This document shows, one piece after another, positions 1 through 4,928 of a stretch of DNA of 5,970 nucleotides. The stretch comes from Pseudomonadota bacterium (GTDB lineage Bacteria > Desulfobacterota > Syntrophobacteria > Syntrophobacterales > Syntrophobacteraceae), in contig JAEZHY010000173.1 in assembly GCA_023416335.1 (NCBI GenBank), positions 1-5,970 of the forward strand, given 5' to 3'. The notes beneath the pieces are model-generated. The model searched no databases, was not told the origin of the DNA, and saw nothing but the letters and a program-made list of their open reading frames with translations. Made by a program: the position numbers and the translations under genes. The first letter of the stretch is position 1; the number at the start of each line of letters is the position of its first letter.

Positions 1-99
1 CTCGACGATTTCACCGCACTTGTGCAATGTAAAGAGCCCGCCGGAATAGTCATCCACCACCAGCGCATGACCCCGTTTGCCTTCGAATTTCTCGAGCAT
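1..99 (-). CDS. Possible 5' part of an unidentified minus-strand protein, cut by the left edge
   Basis: Reading the minus strand leftwards, a frame is open from an in-frame stop at 166-168 to the window edge. Its only ATG is at 97-99, giving a start MLEKFEGKRGHALVVDDYSG. The frame continues upstream of that ATG with equally protein-like residues (an amphipathic KFRVEHVLEIIKHM). So either a non-ATG start is used or the 5' end is damaged. No good Shine-Dalgarno sequence precedes the ATG. The plus strand is also open here from position 1 to a stop at 199-201, which would overlap the radical SAM start by 32 bases, so the coding direction is uncertain. I favour minus because its residue pattern (hydrophobic strand followed by DD and GG) looks more like a folded domain. 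I do not recognise the family. If real, the gene is divergent from the radical SAM gene. Confidence 0.3.
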   Translation of the reverse strand, partial: MLEKFEGKRGHALVVDDYSGGLFTLHKCGEIVE

Positions 100-111
100 A
101 TGCTTTATAAT
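82..111 (+). promoter_or_regulatory. Candidate promoter for the radical SAM gene
   Basis: A perfect -10 hexamer TATAAT lies at 106-111. The best -35 at usable distance is TTCGAA at 82-87 (18-bp spacer), which is a weak match. Transcription from here would start near 118 and leave a leader of about 50 bases containing AAGGAG at 148-153. The weak -35 and the unresolved coding status of 1-169 keep confidence low. Confidence 0.35.
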
Positions 112-169
112 CTCAAGAACGTGCTCAACGCGAAATTTTGCTGTTTCAAGGAGACTCTGACTAATTCAA

Positions 170-1444
170 ATGGGAAACAAGCCGGCAATCGTCTACGCTG
201 ATGCTGAGGGAAATATTTTTGACTGGCCCGAGTTGGAAATGGCCGGAGCCAGTGCAAACGAATGGAAACGCCCCGGGGCATCCGAACTCATCCCCCTGCC
301 GGAAGGCAGCGAACTCTTTCTTCTCCCCGACCGTTTTCCCGTAGGTTTCAACCCGCGCAAAAAGGACTTCGAGGTCCTTTCTTCGGATCCCTTCAATCCG
401 GGAAAGCCGGTTCGCGCAGTCGCCGCATTTATGGCACCCGCGTACACACAGCTTTACTCAACCGCCTACAAATCGCAATCCGACGCCCCCCTTCTGCCGC
501 TGTTCGCCTATACGGCAGTCGGCTGGCATAAAGGCGGATTCGTCGTGCCGGCGGTCAGGATCGACAGGGATGAACGCCAGGACCTGCGCAATTTCGACCC
601 GAAAAAGATCGAACGCAACGCACGCAGGCGCATGGAGCAGGAGCGCGACAATCGCCTCGTCCAGCACCTCGGGAAATGCGCTCTCACCTACGGCTGCCCC
701 GCGGCGCGCAACCTGTTCATGAACCGTTGGGAAGCCCCACTCCCGACGTCCCCGGTCTGCAATGCACGCTGTATCGGATGCATAAGCCTTCAAAATAAGA
801 AGGACCTCTCCGCAACCCAGGACAGAATCACGTTTGTACCCACGCCGGAGGAAATCTGCGGAGTTGCGGTTCCGCATCTTTTAAAAGCCCCCCGCGCAGT
901 AGTCAGCTTCGGACAGGGCTGTGAGGGAGAACCGCTTCTTCAGGCACCGACTCTGAGGGATGCAATCGTCATGATGCGCAAGGCAACCGACCGCGGAACG
1001 ATCAATTTGAACACCAACGGAAGCCTTCCCGATGAAGTCGACGGACTCTGCCGCGCCGGCCTTCAGAGTATCCGCGTCAGCATGAACAGCGCGCGCCCCG
1101 AATTCTATCAGAAGTACTTTCGCCCGAAAGGATACGCCTTTGAAGATGCGAAGCGCTCCATTGCAACCGTGAAGGCCAACGGAGGATTCGCATCGATCAA
1201 TTATTTCGTCTTTCCCGGCTTTACCGATCAGGAAAGCGAATGGCAGGCCCTCAGGCAACTTATCTTGGAGACCCGGCTCGATCTCATCCAGATGCGCAAC
1301 CTGAATATCGACCCGGAGTGGTACGTGTCGCTCATGAAACCGGACATCGCCGAGAAGAAAATCGGAATTCGGGAATTGATCCGACGCCTTCAACACGAAT
1401 TTCCGAATCTCAGGCTTGGGTACTTCAATCCGCCGCTTGATTGA
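170..1444 (+). CDS. Radical SAM domain protein of unknown substrate, with an N-terminal extension
   Basis: This 424-residue protein carries the radical SAM signature CNARCIGC (C197, C201, C204; CxxxCxxC), whose cysteines hold a [4Fe-4S] cluster that cleaves S-adenosylmethionine to a 5'-deoxyadenosyl radical. Further core-like elements follow: GQGCEGEPLL near 248-257, equivalent to the GGE/SAM-binding region, and LNTNGS at 280-285. About 160 residues precede the core, the end of which is strongly charged (FDPKKIERNARRRMEQERD), followed by a second cysteine pair, C170 and C176 (CALTYGC). No C-terminal SPASM-like cysteine cluster is visible. The start is the first ATG after an in-frame stop at 158-160. 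AAGGAG at 148-153 is a somewhat distant ribosome binding site (16 bases). No signal peptide or membrane segment is present, so the protein is probably cytoplasmic. It has no same-strand partner nearby and repeats follow directly, so the context does not reveal a substrate. The family assignment is firm; the reaction is unknown. Confidence 0.95.
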   Translation: MGNKPAIVYADAEGNIFDWPELEMAGASANEWKRPGASELIPLPEGSELFLLPDRFPVGFNPRKKDFEVLSSDPFNPGKPVRAVAAFMAPAYTQLYSTAYKSQSDAPLLPLFAYTAVGWHKGGFVVPAVRIDRDERQDLRNFDPKKIERNARRRMEQERDNRLVQHLGKCALTYGCPAARNLFMNRWEAPLPTSPVCNARCIGCISLQNKKDLSATQDRITFVPTPEEICGVAVPHLLKAPRAVVSFGQGCEGEPLLQAPTLRDAIVMMRKATDRGTINLNTNGSLPDEVDGLCRAGLQSIRVSMNSARPEFYQKYFRPKGYAFEDAKRSIATVKANGGFASINYFVFPGFTDQESEWQALRQLILETRLDLIQMRNLNIDPEWYVSLMKPDIAEKKIGIRELIRRLQHEFPNLRLGYFNPPLD

Positions 1445-1479
1445 TTATGAGCCGGAGATCCAACCTGACAATGAAAGCA

Positions 1480-1534
1480 AAAGACAAAAACTCCCAACCA
1501 CGAAAGTCACGAAATACACGAAAGAAAACGATAG
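1480..1534 (-). repeat. CACGAAA 9-bp-period repeat element, copy A
   Basis: Three 9-bp units sit head to tail at 1499-1525 (CCACGAAAG, TCACGAAAT, ACACGAAAG), flanked by AAAAGACAAAAACTC on the left and AAAACGATAG on the right. The reverse complement of this stretch matches 2034-2088 almost base for base, including the flanks, so the mobile or copied unit is longer than the 9-bp array. I recall similar strings scattered in many environmental bacterial genomes, where they give spurious NHERHEIHERK-type translations. Confidence 0.85.
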
Positions 1535-1544
1535 AAGGAGCATA

Positions 1545-1618
1545 GGCGTCTCAAGGGCCAGGGGCGCCACCCTCCTATTGAGAGACGGAGGGCTGGAATC
1601 TTTTGTGGATGGCGTCTC
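1545..1618. repeat. Palindromic segment with GGCGTCTC direct repeats
   Basis: GGCGTCTC occurs at 1545-1552 and again at 1611-1618. Between them CGTCTC (1547-1552) can pair with GAGACG (1582-1587), with AGGG and CCCT as a possible inner stem around GGGGCGCC. The arrangement resembles a degenerate palindromic intergenic repeat. No gene function is implied. Confidence 0.4.
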
Positions 1619-1664
1619 CCTTTTAGTGATGGAATGTAAAACAGCTAGACGGTCAGTCGTGTAG

Positions 1665-1693
1665 GGTGGGCACAAAGCCTCACCGTGCCCACC
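1665..1693. repeat. GGTGGGCAC hairpin repeat
   Basis: A perfect 9-bp stem is formed by GGTGGGCAC (1665-1673) and GTGCCCACC (1685-1693) around an 11-base loop. It is followed by GTCCGGCCAAT. A diverged relative in the opposite orientation lies at 5110-5139, next to CGCCCGGCCATT on its minus strand. The hairpin and its flank therefore appear to be a copied unit. No T-tract follows, so I do not call it a terminator. Confidence 0.65.
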
Positions 1694-1720
1694 GTCCGGC
1701 CAATCCGACTGATATGGATG

Positions 1721-1791
1721 CGGATTAATTGTGAATTAAAGACCTTAAAAACTCTGGTTCCCGGCTCAAAAGCAACTGCCGGGATGACGGG
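1721..1791 (-). repeat. Dispersed CATCCCGGC-type repeat, copy 1
   Basis: The reverse complement begins CCGTCATCCCGGCAG and runs through TTTTGAGCCGGGAACC, AAGGTCTTTAATTCAC and AATCCG. The same succession of blocks occurs on the plus strand at 4929-4996, with a few substitutions and single-base indels. Only one end carrying the CGTCATCCCGGC terminus is present here, so this copy appears truncated relative to the one on the right. Confidence 0.75.
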
Positions 1792-1927
1792 ATTGGGGCT
1801 CCGTCATAAAATGCCCGGAAACCTGATCCGTCTTCATTTGCGTAACCACCCCGGAACCTTGGGAAGCAGCGAAGAATGAGGGTGCACGAATTGTTGATTC
1901 TTGTATTGCGTCTCTCTTAGGAGCGAT

Positions 1928-1957
1928 GGGTTACGCTCCGGGACCGTGTCGTAACCT
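1928..1957. repeat. GGTTACG / CGTAACC palindrome
   Basis: GGTTACG (1929-1935) and CGTAACC (1950-1956) form a 7-bp stem, with a further CGTAACC near 1843-1850. The surrounding GATGGGTTACGCTCCG is like a common intergenic repeat I recall from other bacterial genomes. It is short, so the assignment is tentative. Confidence 0.4.
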
Positions 1958-2033
1958 ACCGGAATTGGGCTGTTTTTTCATCAACGACACAACACAGTCT
2001 CTCCGCTTCACTCATCCTGACCACGACCTCATC

Positions 2034-2088
2034 CTATTGTTTTCTTTCGTGTATTTCGTGCCTTTCGTGGTTAAGGGTTTTGTTTTTG
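2034..2088 (+). repeat. CACGAAA repeat element, copy B (inverted relative to copy A)
   Basis: The stretch reads CTATTGTTTTCTTTCGTGTA, then TTTCGTGCCTTTCGTGGTT, then a T-rich tail GTTTTGTTTTTG. It is the inverse of 1480-1534, differing at only a few positions. Copies A and B lie about 500 bp apart in inverted orientation and could form a large hairpin or support inversion. Confidence 0.85.
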
Positions 2089-2116
2089 AATTTTGGTTGC
2101 GGCTCTGCTGCCCCAG

Positions 2117-2148
2117 GACTTTCGTGGTTGAAGGTTTTGTCTTTTGTC
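2117..2148 (+). repeat. Partial copy C of the TTTCGTGGTT repeat
   Basis: TTTCGTGGTTGAAGGTTTTG and TCTTTTG repeat the right-hand part of copy B, while the leading 9-bp units are missing. TTTCGTGGTT begins at 2063 in copy B, 2120 here and 2176 in copy D, so the motif recurs at 57 and then 56 bases. The tail TTTTGTCTTTTG is closer to copy A (reverse complement) than to copy B. Confidence 0.7.
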
Positions 2149-2173
2149 CTTTGCCGCGGCCATATTGCATCGA

Positions 2174-2185
2174 TTTTTCGTGGTT
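2174..2185 (+). repeat. Decayed copy D of the TTTCGTGGTT repeat
   Basis: Only TTTTTCGTGGTT is recognisable. It sits 56 bases after the equivalent position in copy C and is probably the most degraded unit of the cluster. Confidence 0.45.
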
Positions 2186-2284
2186 CGAGTCTTCCACGGC
2201 ACTTGAGCCCGCCACACGGCATGCTTACTTTGTTGCGGATTTTTAACCTGTTGTCGTGTCAGTCAGATAAAACAATCAGCCTAA

Positions 2285-2292
2285 AAGGAGGG
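2285..2292 (+). promoter_or_regulatory. Strong ribosome binding site of the superoxide dismutase gene
   Basis: AAGGAGGG lies 4 bases before the ATG at 2297, an almost complete anti-Shine-Dalgarno match. It fixes the start and suggests efficient translation. Confidence 0.9.
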
Positions 2293-2296
2293 AAAA

Positions 2297-2890
2297 ATGG
2301 CTCTCACGTTGCCCGATCTGCCTTACCCGAAGAATGCTCTCGAACCGTACATCAGCGCAAAAACCCTCGAATTCCATCATGACAAGCATCATAAGGCCTA
2401 CGTGGACAATGGAAACAAACTGTTGGCCGGTACGGAATTCGAAAACCAGGACCCTGCAGCCATCCTCAAGAAGATCGTCGGGGATGCTTCCAAAGTGGGA
2501 ATGTTCAACAATGTCGGGCAGGCCTGGAATCACTCCTTCTTTTGGACCTGTCTGAAACCGAACGGCGGAGGCCGTCCGACGGGCGAGATCGCGAAGAAGA
2601 TCGATGCAGACTTCGGCAGCTACGAAAAATTTGCGGAAGAACTGAAAAATGCCGGAGTGACTCAATTCGGCAGCGGATGGGCATGGCTGGTATTGAAAGG
2701 CGGCAAGCTCGAAGTCATGAAGACGCTCAACGCCGACACTCCCATTGCACACGGGATCAAGCCCCTGCTTACCATAGACGTCTGGGAGCACGCCTACTAC
2801 CTGGATTATCAGAACAGGCGGCCCGATTTCATCCAGGCCGTGATCGACCACCTCATTAATTGGGACACCGTCAATTCCTGTCTCAAGTAG
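2297..2890 (+). CDS. sodB: Superoxide dismutase, Fe-type
   Basis: The enzyme converts superoxide to oxygen and hydrogen peroxide. At 197 residues it has the usual length of the Fe/Mn superoxide dismutase family, with no signal peptide, so it should act in the cytoplasm. The four metal ligands are visible: H27 (in FHHDKHH), H79 (in QAWNHSFFW), D161 and H165 (in DVWEHAYY). Y35 matches the gateway tyrosine. Metal preference is read from the second-sphere glutamine: Q75, four residues before H79, matches the Fe-enzyme position, and the alternative Mn-type glutamine site carries A146 (LNADTP). Iron is therefore more likely, though cambialistic use cannot be excluded. The gene appears to be a single-gene unit: repeats lie upstream and a strong terminator follows 40 bases after the stop. 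A weak promoter (TTTAAC 2242-2247, AGATAA 2265-2270) is possible but unconvincing. Confidence 0.97.
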   Translation: MALTLPDLPYPKNALEPYISAKTLEFHHDKHHKAYVDNGNKLLAGTEFENQDPAAILKKIVGDASKVGMFNNVGQAWNHSFFWTCLKPNGGGRPTGEIAKKIDADFGSYEKFAEELKNAGVTQFGSGWAWLVLKGGKLEVMKTLNADTPIAHGIKPLLTIDVWEHAYYLDYQNRRPDFIQAVIDHLINWDTVNSCLK

Positions 2891-2930
2891 GATTCGGAAT
2901 CAACCTGTTCATCAGTGAAAATTGAAAGAA

Positions 2931-2971
2931 AAAACGGAAGAGGCGGACAGATTGTCCGCCTCTTCCGTTTT
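2931..2971. terminator. Bidirectional intrinsic terminator between sodB and the convergent operon
   Basis: An 18-bp perfect stem, AAAACGGAAGAGGCGGAC (2931-2948) with GTCCGCCTCTTCCGTTTT (2954-2971), closes a 5-base loop. The TTTT on the right and the A-rich AAAGAAAAAA on the left supply a U-tract for transcripts in either direction. It sits between the convergent ends at 2890 and 2992. Confidence 0.93.
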
Positions 2972-2991
2972 CCCGAGAAATTGCTATCCGA

Positions 2992-3732
2992 CTAATTTGG
3001 ATACACGTTTCCGGTTTCGAGAATGCACCAGCCGTTCCGTGTCTTTCCGAGGAGAAGATTCACCTGCCAACCCTTTCGGCAATGATCCGTGATCTCTTTC
3101 GGGACCCGGACTTCAACTATCCCGGAACTTGCAACTCCGGACAGGATCAATATCCCGGGATGAACCTGGTCGATTATGAAATAGTCATCAAGCTCAGCAG
3201 TCCAGTACCTCGGAGCATGGCTCTGCGCGTACTCATAAAGAAGCCTGGCCAGTCGTTCGGCCGCGGGCAATTCTCTTGCCGCCTCGGCAGCCAGCCGCAT
3301 GCCGCGGTCGGCTGCTTCCTTGTCGATATACCCGAACTCTTCAAGCCACTTCACCAGCTTCTTCGTGACTATTCCGGCCGCCTGGAGCAGAGCTTCCGAA
3401 GCCATGACTTTTCTGATCATGAAATAATTCAGAAAATTCCCGAGTGATGACAGTATCTTTTCGGGTCCGAAAATAAGACAGAACTCGAGGTTCTTCTGAA
3501 AATAGAGTTTCTCGTAAAGAGCCACTTCGGAAGAAGTGTCCAGGTCATGGTAGCCGTGACCGTTGAGACAGTGCCGCAACAGGTCGACAACTTCCTCGTA
3601 CCGGTTGAAGGTACGCGTTTTCAGCCTTTTCTGCTGGTCCTTCAGAAAAAGCGTGAGCGCATCCTCAATGTTGGGCCGAGCCACAGTCGGAAAATGTAAA
3701 ACCTTCCTGCTTTCGTTCGCATTCATTATCAT
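2992..3732 (-). CDS. Conserved hypothetical protein with integrase-like N-terminal helical region
   Basis: The frame is open from 3792, but I choose the ATG at 3730-3732 (MIMNANESRK, 246 residues). It lies 13 bases after the upstream zinc-ribbon stop, with GAGGG in between, whereas the 3792 start would overlap that gene by 47 bases. Residues about 20-55 (IEDALTLFLKDQQKRLKTRTFNRYEEVVDLL) resemble the helical core-binding region of tyrosine recombinases. A second helical block follows (FGPEKILSSLGNFLNYFMIRKV). No recombinase catalytic domain (R...HxxR...Y) is present, so this is not an integrase. The C-terminal 70 residues look beta-rich, ending GWCILETGNVYPN. I recall similar uncharacterised proteins in Desulfobacterota-like genomes, containing the FGPEKI and FMIRKVM blocks. 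It has no signal peptide or clear membrane segment. It is probably co-transcribed with, and translationally close to, the zinc-ribbon gene. Function is unknown. Confidence 0.85.
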   Translation of the reverse strand: MIMNANESRKVLHFPTVARPNIEDALTLFLKDQQKRLKTRTFNRYEEVVDLLRHCLNGHGYHDLDTSSEVALYEKLYFQKNLEFCLIFGPEKILSSLGNFLNYFMIRKVMASEALLQAAGIVTKKLVKWLEEFGYIDKEAADRGMRLAAEAARELPAAERLARLLYEYAQSHAPRYWTAELDDYFIIDQVHPGILILSGVASSGIVEVRVPKEITDHCRKGWQVNLLLGKTRNGWCILETGNVYPN

Positions 3733-3745
3733 ATCCGCTCGTCCC

Positions 3746-4060
3746 TCACAGTCGCGCCCCACATCCCGGGCAAAACCGAAAATCCCGGGCAACCGGGTGG
3801 CTGCATCGAGAACATCTCTCTCTGTCAGCTTCCGCCCCAGTGCCCTGGAAAGTCTGGCCGGGAGAGGAAACGCCCTTGCAATTATTACACACCAGAACAG
3901 GTACGCCTTTCTTAACGGGGAATAAAGGAATAAAAAAGAGGCTCACGTATTGGTCTATGCGCTTCAGTCTGGCCTGGGCCGTACCGCAGGCAGGGCAGAT
4001 CCATGGAGTCTGATCCAGCGTGGTAGTCTTCGGCTGCACCCCACCGATTAAGAAAAACAT
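3746..4060 (-). CDS. Small zinc-ribbon protein
   Basis: This 104-residue protein has four CxxC knuckles: C22/C25 (CPAC), C58/C61 (CNNC), C83/C86 (CSRC) and C97/C100 (CPGC). Pairing 22-25 with 58-61 and 83-86 with 97-100 would build two zinc sites. The C-terminal ribbon (CSRCSHPVARDFRFCPGCGARL) is typical of the zinc_ribbon families. The N-terminus MFFLIGGVQPKTTTL and the middle LFFIPLFPVKKG match a conserved small protein I recall from many bacteria, often starting MFF-IGG-QPK. The hydrophobic middle (YVSLFFIPLFPV) could touch a membrane but is too short to call a transmembrane helix confidently. The start is well supported by AGGAG five bases upstream (on the minus strand at 4066-4070) and by a promoter at 4096-4124. 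It is the first gene of a two-gene unit. Its specific role is unknown; nucleic-acid or protein binding is the usual guess for ribbons. Confidence 0.92.
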   Translation of the reverse strand: MFFLIGGVQPKTTTLDQTPWICPACGTAQARLKRIDQYVSLFFIPLFPVKKGVPVLVCNNCKGVSSPGQTFQGTGAEADRERCSRCSHPVARDFRFCPGCGARL

Positions 4061-4095
4061 TCAATCTCCTCACGATCTTCATGTGATTGAACTGC

Positions 4096-4124
4096 ATGAT
4101 ACCACAAATTTCATTGGATGGCTA
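4096..4124 (-). promoter_or_regulatory. Promoter of the zinc-ribbon operon
   Basis: On the minus strand an extended -10, TGGTATCAT (hexamer at 4096-4101), is spaced 17 bp from TAGCCA (4119-4124), a 4-of-6 match to the -35 consensus. Transcription would start near 4089, giving a leader of about 30 bases that contains the AGGAG site. Confidence 0.5.
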
Positions 4125-4295
4125 CGAATCCACCGCACGCCGGAATTTTCGTTTTATAACCTCCCCGTCAAGGCCCAATCTCATCCTGCGCCCTTCCCTC
4201 GCATGCAAAGACCTACGTTTCACCTGAAATCGCTCATCTTGAACCCCCTGATTACAGGAACGGTATTATACTAGGAATGCTTCCGATCCGCTATA

Positions 4296-4324
4296 TTGAC
4301 ATACCCGATAGGTGCTCTTACTTT
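4296..4324 (+). promoter_or_regulatory. Candidate promoter of the small-peptide genes
   Basis: A perfect -35 TTGACA (4296-4301) is followed at 17 bp by TACTTT (4319-4324), a weak -10. Transcription would start near 4331, about 40 bases before the first ATG. An alternative lies just upstream: TTGAAC (4239-4244) with TATTAT (4264-4269) at a long 19-bp spacing. Confidence 0.4.
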
Positions 4325-4369
4325 CGCGCCAATGATTTGGAAACACAATTGAACATAAAGGAGATCACC

Positions 4370-4555
4370 ATGAACTTCACAAAAGCTATTTCCGCTCTTT
4401 TGTTGATATTTGCTCTTGCGTTGGCCACCTCCTCCGGCGCGGCCAACCTCGGAAACGTTTCGACTCCGGACACTTTCAGTTCCCCCCAGGTTAACCTGGC
4501 CCCGAACGGTGATCGAACGAGCCACTATCCGCCTTATTATCATCCTGAAGAATAA
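4370..4555 (+). CDS. Small secreted peptide, first of a tandem pair
   Basis: This 61-residue product starts at 4370, where AAAGGAG (4357-4363) is spaced six bases from the ATG. A longer in-frame start at 4277 has no comparable site and is rejected. Residues 1-24 form a classical signal peptide (MNFTKAISALLLIFALALAT then SSGA), with cleavage likely near SSGA|AN, so the product is probably exported. The mature part, about 37 residues, has no cysteine and ends in APNGDRTSHYPPYYHP (44-59) followed by EE. That block is identical in the next gene. The intervening region (ANLGNVSTPDTFSSPQVNL) is Ser/Thr/Asn-rich and not conserved between the two. I do not recognise the family. A secreted signal, a metal-binding peptide (clustered His and Tyr) or a cell-envelope peptide are all possible; nothing in the neighbourhood decides among them. 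Confidence 0.83.
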   Translation: MNFTKAISALLLIFALALATSSGAANLGNVSTPDTFSSPQVNLAPNGDRTSHYPPYYHPEE

Positions 4556-4580
4556 CCGGGCCGAGGTAAACAGTCCGGTT
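4554..4580 (+). other. Small hairpin between the two peptide genes
   Basis: AACCGG (4554-4559) can pair with CCGGTT (4575-4580), which runs into TTTT. It overlaps the first gene's stop codon. It might act as a weak attenuator or processing site that sets the ratio of the two products, but the stem is only 6 bp. Confidence 0.25.
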
Positions 4581-4597
4581 TTAGAAAGGAGATTACA

Positions 4598-4786
4598 ATG
4601 AACTTCAATAAGATTCTCTCGACTCTTCTGGTTCTGGCTGTAGTCGTTCTCGCCGCGGCAAACGACAATCCCGATTCGAACACAAGAAGCGGTATCGATC
4701 AGTGGGTGAATTCGCCAGCGGCGGGATTCGCTCCGAACGGCGATCGAACGAGCCATTATCCGCCCTACTACCACCCGACCCATTAA
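4598..4786 (+). CDS. Small secreted peptide, second of a tandem pair
   Basis: This 62-residue product has the same ribosome binding site as its neighbour (AAAGGAG at 4585-4591, six bases before ATG) and the same MNF-K start. Residues 1-21 (MNFNKILSTLLVLAVVVLAA plus A) are a signal peptide with probable cleavage AAA|ND. The mature part is about 41 residues, cysteine-free, and ends in APNGDRTSHYPPYYHP (45-60) followed by TH. The gene lies 42 bases after the first and before a clear terminator, so the two are probably one transcript. Across the shared 16 codons eight differ at the third base and none changes the residue, which argues for selection on the peptide rather than a recent copy. The middle region (NPDSNTRSGIDQWVNSPAAG) differs from the first gene. 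Family and function are not recognised. Confidence 0.83.
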   Translation: MNFNKILSTLLVLAVVVLAAANDNPDSNTRSGIDQWVNSPAAGFAPNGDRTSHYPPYYHPTH

Positions 4787-4806
4787 AGGCGCCGGTCAGA
4801 AGCATA

Positions 4807-4849
4807 AGAAAAGCCATGCCGAAGGAATTCGGCATGGCTTTTCTTTTTG
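4807..4849 (+). terminator. Intrinsic terminator of the peptide genes
   Basis: A 15-bp perfect stem, AGAAAAGCCATGCCG (4807-4821) with CGGCATGGCTTTTCT (4830-4844), closes an 8-base loop and is followed by TTTTTG. It lies 20 bases after the second stop codon. The stem's own A/T ends could give weak termination from the right as well. Confidence 0.93.
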
Positions 4850-4928
4850 TTCTTTTGGTGTTCCCGACGCAGAGGGTCTCCAGACGGGGTTCCCCAGTGT
4901 TGGCAGCTATGGGAAAATGGTCCTTCTC

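Larger units (their letters stand above)
1445..2296. other. 852-bp gene-free region packed with dispersed repeats
   Basis: I find no credible coding sequence here. The open frames present are low-complexity translations of repeats, for example TTKVTKYTKEN on one strand and FVYFVPFVVK on the other. The region holds the repeat and palindrome features listed separately (1480-1534, 1545-1618, 1665-1693, 1721-1791, 1928-1957, 2034-2088, 2117-2148, 2174-2185). No clear intrinsic terminator follows the radical SAM gene. Only a weak -10-like sequence (GATAAA near 2266-2271) precedes the SOD gene. Confidence 0.7.
4061..4369. other. Divergent intergenic region
   Basis: This stretch separates the minus-strand zinc-ribbon operon from the plus-strand peptide genes. 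Besides the two promoter candidates listed separately I see no gene, repeat or conserved structure. The section 4126-4235 is featureless to my reading. Confidence 0.6.

Noticed and set aside
881..1396. A 171-residue minus-strand open frame inside the radical SAM gene
   Set aside because: It is antisense to a clear radical SAM protein and has no recognisable motif.
1416..1664. An 82-residue plus-strand open frame after the radical SAM gene
   Set aside because: It overlaps the radical SAM C-terminus and then translates the CACGAAA repeat (TTKVTKYTKEN), a typical spurious prediction.
2034..2185. CRISPR array, suggested by units at about 57-bp spacing
   Set aside because: The conserved core is only about 10 bases, the intervening sequences are related to each other, the copies decay progressively, and no cas genes are nearby.
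2276..2851. A 191-residue minus-strand open frame opposite the SOD gene
   Set aside because: It is the complement of a conserved enzyme with all metal ligands in place and has no ribosome site or motif.
3733..3792. A longer N-terminus for the conserved hypothetical (start at 3792)
   Set aside because: It would overlap the zinc-ribbon coding sequence by 47 bases, while an ATG at 3732 follows that stop codon with GAGGG between.
4277..4369. A 31-residue N-terminal extension of the first peptide
   Set aside because: The extension lacks a ribosome site, would bury the signal peptide, and covers the TTGACA promoter candidate. The start at 4370 matches the paralogue.
4271..4783. A 170-residue open frame on the minus strand across both peptide genes
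   Set aside because: It is antisense to two genes with strong ribosome sites and signal peptides, and its sequence is Arg/Val-rich, as expected of a shadow frame. Its length comes from the duplicated sequence.
170..4786. A RiPP system pairing the radical SAM enzyme with the small peptides as precursors
   Set aside because: The genes are about 2.9 kb apart and separated by sodB, a convergent operon and repeats. The peptides carry Sec-type signal peptides rather than RiPP leader features.
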